From contig JADGKB010000216.1 in the NCBI GenBank assembly GCA_027604185.1, positions 1-10,024 of the forward strand: DNA of 10,024 nucleotides, in the 5' to 3' direction. A program made the position numbers and the translations under genes. The DNA comes from Boothiomyces macroporosus. Lineage: Eukaryota > Chytridiomycota > Chytridiomycetes > Rhizophydiales > Terramycetaceae. A model generated the notes under the pieces. It ran no database searches. It was not told where the DNA came from and saw only the letters and a list, made by a program, of their open reading frames with translations. Positions 1 to 6,080 of the stretch are shown here, piece after piece. Every line of letters begins with the position of its first letter. The stretch's first letter is position 1.

Positions 1-473
1 CTACCTTCTTGTCTGACAAGGGAATCTACGACTTGACCAAAGTTGGAAACTCTGCAGCAGCTGTTGACTGGGCTATTGACGCCAACCTTTTCGACTGCTC
101 CAAAGTTTGGGGTCCAGTTGATGCTGATCCAAAGCAAGACTTTGGTGGTAAATACTACCAAGATGTTTACAGCACCGCCGAAAAGCAAATTGCCAAGGGA
201 GGATACAGACTTGCTCATCTCTTGAACGAAATCTTCCAAGATTGCCAAATTCCAGGACAACCTGCTCCAGCTACCACCACTCAAGCACCAACTCAAGCTC
301 CAGGTTACACCAGTGCTGCTCCTCAAACTACCACTGCTGCTAAAGGCTACCAAGGAAATGGTCCTGCTGCTGCAACTACCACTGCTACCTATGGATCAAA
401 GCCAATTTACTCTTCCGCTCTTGCTTCATCTGTTTCCGTTTTGGCAGTTGTTGCATTCGTATTTGCGCTTTAA
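1..473 (+). CDS. S1/P1-type nuclease, GPI-anchored, 3' end only (copy 1)
   Basis: This is the C-terminal 156 or so codons of a zinc-dependent S1/P1 nuclease whose 5' part lies outside the window. The reading frame is open from base 3 to the TAA at 471-473, and no start codon of its own should be assigned. It aligns without gaps to residues from about 228 of the complete copy downstream, sharing the motifs VDWA, DCSKVWGPVDAD, KQDFGG and KQIAKGGYRLA. The nine zinc ligands of the family lie upstream and cannot be checked here. After the enzyme domain comes a Pro/Thr/Ala-rich linker (about residues 80-130 of the visible part) and a final hydrophobic stretch ending FVFAL with no basic cytosolic tail, the layout of a GPI-attachment signal. 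No intron is seen. It is a tandem paralog of the next gene. Family assignment is firm by homology to copy 2; the GPI anchor is inferred. Confidence 0.88.
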   Translation, partial: TFLSDKGIYDLTKVGNSAAAVDWAIDANLFDCSKVWGPVDADPKQDFGGKYYQDVYSTAEKQIAKGGYRLAHLLNEIFQDCQIPGQPAPATTTQAPTQAPGYTSAAPQTTTAAKGYQGNGPAAATTTATYGSKPIYSSALASSVSVLAVVAFVFAL

Positions 474-478
474 ATAAA
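473..478 (+). terminator. AATAAA poly(A) signal touching the stop codon
   Basis: The hexamer AATAAA begins on the last base of the TAA stop of nuclease copy 1. It is the canonical cleavage and polyadenylation signal and implies a very short 3' UTR. Use in vivo is inferred. Confidence 0.5.
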
Positions 479-577
479 TCATTAAATATCGGCTTGAATT
501 CCGCTCGCTGTTGACATTTGAATATTGCTTTTTTGTCTTTGTTCTATTGTTTGGCGCTTCGCATTTATCTCGGCTGT

Positions 578-587
578 AACACGTGTT
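578..587. promoter_or_regulatory. Palindromic E-box (AACACGTGTT)
   Basis: A perfect 10-bp palindrome with a CACGTG core lies 64 bp before the start codon of nuclease copy 2, inside the 178-bp gap between the two nuclease genes. CACGTG is the classic site of bHLH factors such as Pho4 and Cbf1 in yeasts. Pho4 control would suit a secreted phosphate-releasing nuclease, but that is only a suggestion. No other clear promoter element is seen in the gap. Confidence 0.3.
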
Positions 588-651
588 TCCAATTCAGGAT
601 GTATTTTCCATTTTAAAGCAACCAAACACAAAAAAAGTTATCCTAGAAAGA

Positions 652-1812
652 ATGCGCTCCCAAATTTTGGCTCTCGTTACTTGTTCACTCGTTAATGCTT
701 GGGGTAACGATGGTCACTCCACTGTTGGTAACGTGGCTCAGCACTACTTGAATGACCATTCCAAGAATGTTATTGCCTACCTCTTCCCTGAATACAATGG
801 AACTTTGGGAACTTATGATGTTAATATCAGTACCGCTACTCTTGACATTCCTAACTGGGCTGACTTGATTAAAGCAAACAAAAGCTATGCTTGGGCTTAC
901 AACCTTCACTTTGTCGATACATTTGATGCTCCCCCATCCAACTGCTCTTATGTTGACGAAAGAGATTGTCCAAATAACCGTTGTGTTACTGGTGCTATCG
1001 CCAACTACACCAGACTTGCCTCTTGTGACGCATACACTGGATTGCCAAAGTCTGACTTGCAAAAGGATGCAATCAAGTTCCTTGCTCACTTTTCTGGAGA
1101 TATTACTCAACCACTCCATGTCTGTAACCGTTCCCTTGGTGGAAACCTCATTAGCCCTGTTACTTTTGATGGCGCTCAATCTAAAGGCAAATGGACCTAC
1201 AACTTGCACTCTCTTTGGGACTACTACATTCCAGAAAAGAGAATCAACAACGACTTTGGTGGTGACTTGAAAAAGTTCCAAGAATACTTGGTCGGCAAAA
1301 TTGATGATGATTCTTTTGACGAAAAGGTCTCCACTTTCTTGTCTGACAAGGGAATCTACGACTTGACCAAAGTTGGAAACTCTGCCATGGCTGTCGACTG
1401 GGCTGTTGACACCAACTTTTATGATTGCTCCAAGGTCTGGGGACCAGTTGATGCTGATGTTAAACAAGATTTTGGTGGTGCTTACTATGAAAGCGTTATT
1501 GGAACTGTTGAAAAGCAAATTGCAAAGGGTGGCTATCGTCTTGCAGATCTTTTGAACAAGGCTTTGGCACATTGCAAAGTTCCAACCCAACCACCAGTTC
1601 AAACCCAACCTGCTGCTAAAACAACTGCTCCATGTACTACTGCTACTGGATCTAATGGAAACAAACCAGCTCCAACCACTGTTGGTGGATACAATGCTGG
1701 CAAGGCATATCCTACTTCCACTCCAGCCTATGGAAACAAGCCAATTGCTGCTTCAGCCATGACTTCTTCAGTCTCAATTATGGCTTTGGTTGCTTTATTA
1801 GCCGCAATTTAG
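652..1812 (+). CDS. S1/P1-type zinc nuclease, secreted and probably GPI-anchored (copy 2)
   Basis: Complete intronless 386-residue nuclease of the S1/P1 family, which cleaves single-stranded DNA and RNA and removes 3' phosphates using three zinc ions. Residues 1-16 form a signal peptide; cleavage after Ala16 exposes Trp17 as the new N-terminus, the arrangement this family needs because the terminal Trp amine binds zinc. All nine ligands are visible with P1 spacing: W17, H22, D71, H86, H146, D150, H156, H186 and D190, within WGNDGH, NWAD, NLHF, AHFSGD, QPLH and NLHSLWD. The enzyme domain runs to about 308. A Thr/Pro/Gly-rich linker and a hydrophobic C-terminus (about 372-386) without a basic tail suggest GPI attachment to plasma membrane or wall. 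The frame is open upstream to 583, but the first ATG is at 652 and is followed directly by the signal peptide. Likely roles are extracellular nucleic acid scavenging or phosphate supply (inference). Confidence 0.95.
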   Translation: MRSQILALVTCSLVNAWGNDGHSTVGNVAQHYLNDHSKNVIAYLFPEYNGTLGTYDVNISTATLDIPNWADLIKANKSYAWAYNLHFVDTFDAPPSNCSYVDERDCPNNRCVTGAIANYTRLASCDAYTGLPKSDLQKDAIKFLAHFSGDITQPLHVCNRSLGGNLISPVTFDGAQSKGKWTYNLHSLWDYYIPEKRINNDFGGDLKKFQEYLVGKIDDDSFDEKVSTFLSDKGIYDLTKVGNSAMAVDWAVDTNFYDCSKVWGPVDADVKQDFGGAYYESVIGTVEKQIAKGGYRLADLLNKALAHCKVPTQPPVQTQPAAKTTAPCTTATGSNGNKPAPTTVGGYNAGKAYPTSTPAYGNKPIAASAMTSSVSIMALVALLAAI

Positions 1813-1817
1813 ATAAA
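1812..1817 (+). terminator. Possible variant poly(A) signal GATAAA
   Basis: GATAAA starts on the last base of the TAG stop of nuclease copy 2. It differs by one base from AATAAA, and no exact AATAAA follows within the 114-bp gap. Weak evidence. Confidence 0.25.
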
Positions 1818-1908
1818 GAAAGGTATCATCATGAACAATTTACATTTTTTTAAATTTTTTAAATTGTGTATCCGAAATTATATTTCTTTCATTCTTCGTG
1901 TTTCTTTA

Positions 1909-1929
1909 CGCGTTCAACCACTCAAAATG
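1909..1929 (+). promoter_or_regulatory. CGCGTT element spaced 7 bp from TCAAAATG start (AIM24 copy 1)
   Basis: CGCGTT at 1909-1914 is followed by 7 bp and TCAAAATG at 1922-1929. The second AIM24 gene has the same CGCGTT, the same 7-bp spacing and the same TCAAAATG, although the 7 bases between differ. In copy 1 the element is a full ACGCGT, the core of the yeast MCB cell-cycle box. A position this close to the ATG would also suit an initiator or core promoter role. Confidence 0.35.
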
Positions 1930-2799
1930 CAGCAGCAACCTCAAATGACCACTAATTTCGAGCCTCCTCCAGCTTACGCAACAGATGTACTCAACCCGCC
2001 TTTGTGGAACGGCCCACCTGGACAGCTTATTCCTTGGTTGGCCAACGGCTCTATTTTAGACAAGTACGCAATTTTTGGAGCAGACAGCCAAGTCCTTCAA
2101 ATCAACTTATTACCTAATGAAACAGTAGTTTCACAACCAGGAGCAATGCTATACCGTGGAACTGATATTGGCATCAAGACTGGTGTCGGCTCCTGTGGAG
2201 ATGGTTGCAAAAGACTTATTGGCGGTGAATCCTTCTTTAGAAACACTTACACCAACAATGGCAAAACAGTTGAAAGTATTGCTGTCAGTCCTGCATACCC
2301 TGCAAAGATTATTCCAATCGATTTATCTCGATGTGGGACTATTCTCGCTAAACCTGGTGGTTATATCGCACATATTGGCGAAGTTCACATTTCTTTCCAA
2401 ACAGTTGGAGTCGGAGCAGGTAAAAAATAGTTAACTTTAGCCTGCTTTGGAGGCAATGGCCTTTGGCTATTAAAGCTATCTGGTACTGGCACAGTGTTTG
2501 TTAATGGCGGTGGTTCAGTTATGGAGAAAATCTTGGCTCCTGGCGAGAATTTGCTTGTTTATCATGACGCGCTTGTTGGCTTCAGCGAAACTGCAAAATA
2601 CGGGATAAAAAGAACTGGGGGTTGTCTAACATGCTGCTGTGGCCAAGAAGGTCTGTTCAACACAATGATTACTGGCCCTGGTTTGGTAATGGTACAGTCA
2701 ATGTCCAAAGAACGTTTGGCCAAAGTATTCGCTCCGAAAGGAGGAAGGAACGGTGGTAACAGAGACGCAAATAATGAAAGTGTTAATGTTACAGTCTAG
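1927..2799 (+). CDS. AIM24-family protein, copy 1 (one 21-nt intron)
   Basis: Member of the AIM24 / TIGR00266 family, a beta-sandwich fold of poorly known biochemistry; yeast Aim24 is a mitochondrial protein tied to inner-membrane (MICOS) organisation. Exons are 1927-2419 and 2441-2799, giving 283 residues. Family marks are VVSQPGAMLYR (about 67-77), GGESFF (99-104), PAKIIPIDL, CFGGNG (166-171), the NGGGS strand, and QEGLFN followed by TGPGLVMVQSM. Without the intron the frame stops at 2428-2430, halfway through the domain. The N-terminus is Pro/Gln-rich with a PPAY motif (14-17), a WW-domain ligand of PPxY type. A CLTCCC cluster (226-231) is shared with copy 2. I chose ATG 1927 because it matches the copy 2 start; an in-frame ATG at 1831 would add 32 residues (see findings). 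The next gene begins 60 bp downstream. The family call is secure; function and location are not. Confidence 0.92.
2420..2440 (+). other. 21-nt spliceosomal intron in AIM24 copy 1
   Basis: Phase 1 intron with donor GTAAAA and acceptor CTTTAG, and a branch-like TTAAC 5 nt before the end. Removal joins G with CC to make an Ala codon and restores the AIM24 domain without a gap against copy 2. The length is divisible by three, but an in-frame TAG lies inside, so retention truncates the protein. Confidence 0.88.
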
Positions 2800-2816
2800 A
2801 GTCTAAAATACTCCCT

Positions 2817-2822
2817 AATAAA
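2817..2822 (+). terminator. AATAAA poly(A) signal of AIM24 copy 1
   Basis: Exact AATAAA beginning 18 nt after the TAG stop, in a 59-bp gap that must also hold the promoter of AIM24 copy 2. Confidence 0.55.
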
Positions 2823-2840
2823 GATTTTTTCTTTTCAAGT

Positions 2841-2861
2841 CGCGTTTGTTATTTCAAAATG
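2841..2861 (+). promoter_or_regulatory. CGCGTT element spaced 7 bp from TCAAAATG start (AIM24 copy 2)
   Basis: CGCGTT at 2841-2846, 7 bp, then TCAAAATG at 2854-2861. It mirrors the AIM24 copy 1 arrangement exactly in spacing. It may be a duplication relic or a kept core promoter element; the divergence of the bases between favours constraint on the two outer blocks. Confidence 0.35.
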
Positions 2862-3729
2862 CAACAGCCTCAAATGTCAACCTTTGGGTTCCAACCACCA
2901 CCAGCCTATTCAACAGATATCCTCGCTCCACCAGTATGGCAAGGGCCACCTGGTCAAATGACAAACTATCAAGCCTCAGGGTCTATTCATCAAAAGTATG
3001 CGATTTTTGGTCACGAAACCCAAGTTCTACAGGTAAATCTCTTTCCCGGCGAAAGTGTGGTATCCCAGCCTGGCGCCATGTTGTATAGAGGTGAAGGTGT
3101 AAATATTTCTACTGGTGTAGGAGGAGTTGGACAAGGATTCAGTCGAATTATGGCCGGAGAATCGTTCTTCAAAAACTCTTATACCAACAGAGGAAAATAC
3201 ATGGAAAGTATTGCTATCAGTCCTTCCTTTCCTGCCAAAATCATTCCAATTGATCTTTCACGCAGTGGAACTATTTTGGCAAAACACGGTAGCTATATCG
3301 CTCACATTGGAAACGTTAACGTGTCTTTTCAAGTAGTTTCAAATATGATGGCAGGTAATAATCATTTTAAATGCAGGTTGCTTTGGTGGGAACGGGCTGT
3401 TTCTACTTAAACTTGAAGGGAACGGAATTGTGTTCTTGAATGGCGGGGGAAGTGTCATGGAAAAGATTCTTGCTCCTGGAGAAACACTTTTGGCCCACCA
3501 TGATTCTTTGGTTGGGTTCAGCGCTTCTGTTCAATATGGAGCAAGGAGAATCGGCGACTGTTTAACTTGCTGCTGTGGTGGCGAAGGTTTATTCAATTTT
3601 GAGCTGACTGGTCCTGGGTTAGTAATGATTCAATCAATGTCAAAAGAAAGGTTGAAGGCAATTTTCCCTCCTCCGCGAAATTCAGGTGGAGAACCGCAAG
3701 GTCAACTCCCCGTTTCTCCAGGAAATTAG
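2859..3729 (+). CDS. AIM24-family protein, copy 2 (one 22-nt intron)
   Basis: Tandem paralog of the preceding gene, with exons 2859-3354 and 3377-3729 and 282 residues. It shares every family mark: VVSQPGAMLYR, AGESFF, PAKIIPIDL, CFGGNGLFLLKL at the splice junction, LNGGGSVMEKILAPGE and GGEGLFN followed by TGPGLVMIQSM. The N-terminal PPAY motif (14-17) and the Cys cluster CLTCCC are also kept, so both are probably functional in the pair. Unlike copy 1 there is no in-frame upstream ATG, so this protein has no possible N-terminal targeting extension and is expected in the cytosol or bound to membranes. Its intron sits at the same codon and phase as in copy 1, so the intron predates the duplication. 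The C-terminal tail beyond the domain is short and Pro/Gly-rich. No exact AATAAA follows; the gene converges on the minus-strand gene that ends 40 bp away, so their 3' ends may overlap. Confidence 0.92.
3355..3376 (+). other. 22-nt spliceosomal intron in AIM24 copy 2
   Basis: Phase 1 intron with donor GTAATA and acceptor TTAAATGCAG. Its length is not a multiple of three, so without removal the frame shifts and ends at the TAA at 3408-3410. Removal joins G with GT to make Gly and continues directly into CFGGNG, as in copy 1. Confidence 0.9.
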
Positions 3730-3768
3730 AACCATAGTAGTTTCTTAATACAGTTATTTCCAAAACAC

Positions 3769-3774
3769 TTTATT
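3769..3774 (-). terminator. AATAAA overlapping the TAA stop of 14-Cys gene A
   Basis: Read on the minus strand the last codons are GAA GAA TAA AG, so the stop codon forms bases 3-5 of AATAAA. It lies in the 40-bp convergent gap to AIM24 copy 2. Confidence 0.5.
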
Positions 3775-4847
3775 CTTCATCTTCGAGAACTAGATAATCA
3801 AGACTTGCTCTTCCTCTTCCCATTGTGGTAAGATTGACTGCTTCACCTTCACTTCCTTCCAAACTATCAAACACAACTATATCTCCGACCGACAGTTCAA
3901 CCCAGTCCAGAGATGTAGGTTCAAATTTTTTCTTGACAATAAATCTCTTGCCAATCCTTTCATCAAGAAGCCCGACTTTTTCGTATGGTATTTCCAATTC
4001 ATGCAAAGAAACGCTTTTCACCAACGGTTTTGAGCTTGAGGCAACAGATGTGTTTGCTTGTACTTCCTGCTGGTGTAGTAAATCAGTATTAACTTTGAAA
4101 TCCCCCTCTGATGTGTATGAATGCACTCGGTTCACTTTTTTGCCACGCCAATGTGTTAGTAATGGAACTGCACAGAATATAAAGCCGCCTACGACAGCCA
4201 AACTAATCGCACAAATCAAAGCAAATCCTGCTGCCGATGCCCAAGTAGAGTTACTCGAAGAGCTAAACTTTTTCTGCATACAGCACGATTCTTTTGGATA
4301 ATCCCTGCAATACTCGGAAAACAACCCTTTATCTAATAAACCTTTAATTAACGTTAGTCTTACCGCAACTCACTTGATCTTTCTGCACACCACTAACGCA
4401 GGTGGTAGAGTTTGAACACAAGTTGCCGATGCCAAAGATAGCGTTTCTTCGTTGCTCATACATTTCCTTTTCGGTATTGTTTTTAAAGTCATTTGGGCAT
4501 TTCGTTTTATCATCCAACAGAATAGCCAATGATTCCTGGTAGTATTCACAGACATTGTTGCAAACTGGTGTCGGTTGCTGGTTGCAGGATTTGGAGTAAA
4601 TGTACAAGTCAGTCAAGCAAATGAATGAGAGGGCGTATTGAATAGCCTCGCCGTTATACCCGGGACAGTGGAAATAATCGCTCCAGATTTCCTTTTTGTG
4701 ATCGCCTGCAATTACTTGATTTACATATGAATCCCAGTTTGATTGATCCACTTTGGCTCCATATACTTTCGACAGTATGGTGCTATCAATTGCTCCTGCA
4801 AATGGTGCGCAAATGGAATTACTAGGAATTTGAACGCAGTTTGTCAT
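3770..4847 (-). CDS. Cys-rich (14-Cys) single-pass membrane protein with SH3-like tail (gene A)
   Basis: Exons 4847-4364 and 4341-3770 (minus strand) give 351 residues after removal of a 22-nt intron. Residues 4-182 form a Cys-rich ectodomain with 14 cysteines that align one for one with the two upstream paralogs, including the block GEAIQY followed by CLTDLY. A hydrophobic helix spans about 196-224, followed by a basic stop-transfer HWRGKK. A Ser-rich juxtamembrane stretch leads to an SH3-like domain at about 292-347 with VELSVGD and ASLDYLVLE, but ALYDY is replaced by VKKKF and the conserved Trp is missing, so ordinary PxxP binding is doubtful. No signal peptide precedes the first conserved Cys (Cys4), and a TAA lies in frame 12 nt before the ATG. 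Likely a surface sensor or adhesion protein signalling through its tail (inference). The ectodomain family is not recognised. Confidence 0.85.
4342..4363 (-). other. 22-nt spliceosomal intron in 14-Cys gene A
   Basis: Phase 1 intron with donor GTAAGA, a CTAAC branch-type motif and acceptor TTAATTAAAG, located directly after the 11th conserved Cys codon. Retention ends the protein after CGKTNVN. A second in-frame acceptor (TTTATTAG) 9 nt further on would drop three residues; the 22-nt choice fits the spacing of the paralogs better (10 residues to the next Cys-containing YC, against 11 in the paralogs and 7 for the alternative). Confidence 0.87.
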
Positions 4848-4973
4848 TGGGCTGAATTAATGTGGTGTGGTATTTGTAGCCGATTGTTTTTTTGGGGCGA
4901 AGTATCCAACATTTGTGGAGGCTAAAGGCAGAGTTGGAAGCACAAAACAATCAATTATACAACAGCAATCGAG

Positions 4974-4979
4974 TTTATT
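4974..4979 (-). terminator. AATAAA overlapping the TAA stop of 14-Cys gene B
   Basis: On the minus strand the gene ends CCA AAA GAA TAA AC, so the stop is embedded in AATAAA. The 127 bp between this stop and the gene A start (4848-4974) show no other recognisable element. Confidence 0.5.
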
Positions 4980-5835
4980 CTTTTGGAATGGCATAGTAGG
5001 ATCCCCAGGCCTTCCTTCCTTTTCCCACACCCTGTGCAATACTAAACACGACTGGGAATATAACCAAAAACACTACCATAAAGAATGCCGCAAGTGCTCC
5101 AGAAAACAGGAGCGCAACTATCAATGGCAGAGAGAAATTCGTATTTGCGAAAATGGAAGTTTGAGGGTTGGGAGTTAGGCAACAGGTTGTGTTTGGGTTC
5201 TTTAGGCAATAGTTTTCTTTAGATCCAACATCTCCGCCAAATCCTACATTTAAATTCTAATTACCACAAGTAGAGTTGTCCAAAGCTATCCCTCGTTCGC
5301 ACTGGTCTTGGCCTTTAAAGTAAGCACCACTAGTAAATAATGTCTTGCATTGGTCCGCGGCACCTTGAACTACCTTTTTTCTGCTATCAAACTGTGCTTG
5401 TTGTTGAGCTGTGATGTTGGCAATCGGAGTGGTGCATTCTCCCAAGACTATCTGCTTCAAACTGTCGCCATAAGTATCGCAAGAGGCAGAACATAGAGGC
5501 GGATACTTTAAAGTGTCGTTCTTTGGTGGGGTATTACAGGCTGCGCTATAGTAAAACAAGTCTGTTAGACAGAGAAAAGTTCTATAGTATTGGATCAGTT
5601 CTCCACGATATCCGGTACAACCTAAAAAGTCTGACCATCCAGTACGCATATTAAAAGTACCGCCCGAGTTATCCAGAATCAATTGATTCCAGCTGGATGC
5701 TGTGACGAACGATACATTTGCTTTGGGTCCGAAATACACTTGATTTAATACATTCGTGTCTATGAATGCTCCCTGCGTCCAAGGCGCACAAGCTGTTTGG
5801 AGAGATACTGGGACACAAGTTGAAGGTAGGGCCAT
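4975..5835 (-). CDS. Cys-rich (14-Cys) single-pass membrane protein without SH3 (gene B)
   Basis: Exons 5835-5265 and 5243-4975 (minus strand), joined over a 21-nt intron, give 279 residues. The second exon is easily missed because it has no start codon of its own. Residues 7-212 are the 14-Cys ectodomain with GELIQY, CLTDLF and the closing NYC-x7-CC pattern. A long hydrophobic helix spans about 229-259 (SLPLIVALLF onward), and only about 20 residues follow, ending YYAIPKE, with a short basic patch GKGRK. The SH3 domain of its two neighbours is absent, so this paralog lacks their signalling tail and could act as a decoy or co-receptor (inference). No signal peptide is evident: Cys7 is already the first conserved Cys. 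The frame is open upstream to 5937 but holds no ATG before 5835. Same family as genes A and C; function unknown. Confidence 0.85.
5244..5264 (-). other. 21-nt spliceosomal intron in 14-Cys gene B
   Basis: Phase 1 intron with donor GTAATT and acceptor TTAAATGTAG, at exactly the position of the gene A intron (after the 11th conserved Cys). An in-frame TAG two codons after the Cys truncates the protein if it is retained. Splicing yields CGFGGDVG, matching CGFAGNMK in intronless gene C. Confidence 0.88.
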
Positions 5836-6080
5836 TTTTAGATTTGCAATTTTCTTGCTGGTTTTATGTTTTGGTCGCGCCACCGAAATGGGGAAACACT
5901 GCCCAGTGATGGAACCACTCTGCCTGCCAAAAACCAATTATACCAATCGAAAACAATTCGCCTTGGAGGTTCTTATTGGCTACCATGTAATTTTCCTATT
6001 TGATTTCGTTGATTGAAAACATGAACAAACTTGAAGATTTACAGTCACCATGAACGAAACATTATTTATTTAAAACTACA
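5836..6080 (-). other. 245-bp intergenic region between 14-Cys genes C and B
   Basis: Holds the 3' end of gene C and the promoter of gene B. An AATAAA (6065-6070, minus strand) starts 11 nt after the TGA of gene C. A CGCG at 5876-5879 lies about 40 nt before the gene B start. A 40-codon minus-strand reading frame (5986-5864) has no family resemblance and is not called. No RNA gene is seen. Confidence 0.5.
6065..6070 (-). terminator. AATAAA poly(A) signal of 14-Cys gene C
   Basis: Exact AATAAA on the minus strand, 11 nt after the TGA stop. Gene C is one of the genes not ending in TAA, and its signal does not overlap the stop. Confidence 0.5.

Noticed and set aside
583..651. Upstream extension of nuclease copy 2 from a GTG codon
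   Set aside because: Eukaryotic start at GTG is unlikely, and the ATG at 652 is followed directly by a signal peptide and the required mature Trp.
685..1608. 307-codon minus-strand reading frame opposite nuclease copy 2
   Set aside because: It is antisense to a gene with all nine catalytic ligands intact, has no recognisable domain, and is explained by the biased codon use of the nuclease.
2420..3376. AIM24 genes, genes A and B and the GPCR read as frameshifted pseudogenes or sequencing errors
   Set aside because: The breaks fall at identical positions in paralogs, always with GT and AG ends and matching phase, and all domains are otherwise intact.
3730..3769. Bidirectional terminator hairpin in the convergent gap
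   Set aside because: No convincing inverted repeat; the gap is only 40 bp and the minus-strand poly(A) signal already overlaps its stop codon.
4848..5039. Minus-strand reading frame just upstream of and in frame with gene A as a missing signal-peptide exon
   Set aside because: It ends in TAA 12 nt before the ATG, its hydrophobic part contains Asp residues, and no GT-AG pair of any size in the gap joins it in frame.
5864..5986. 40-codon minus-strand reading frame before gene B
   Set aside because: No similarity to the family N-terminus and no fitting splice to gene B; at most an upstream ORF.
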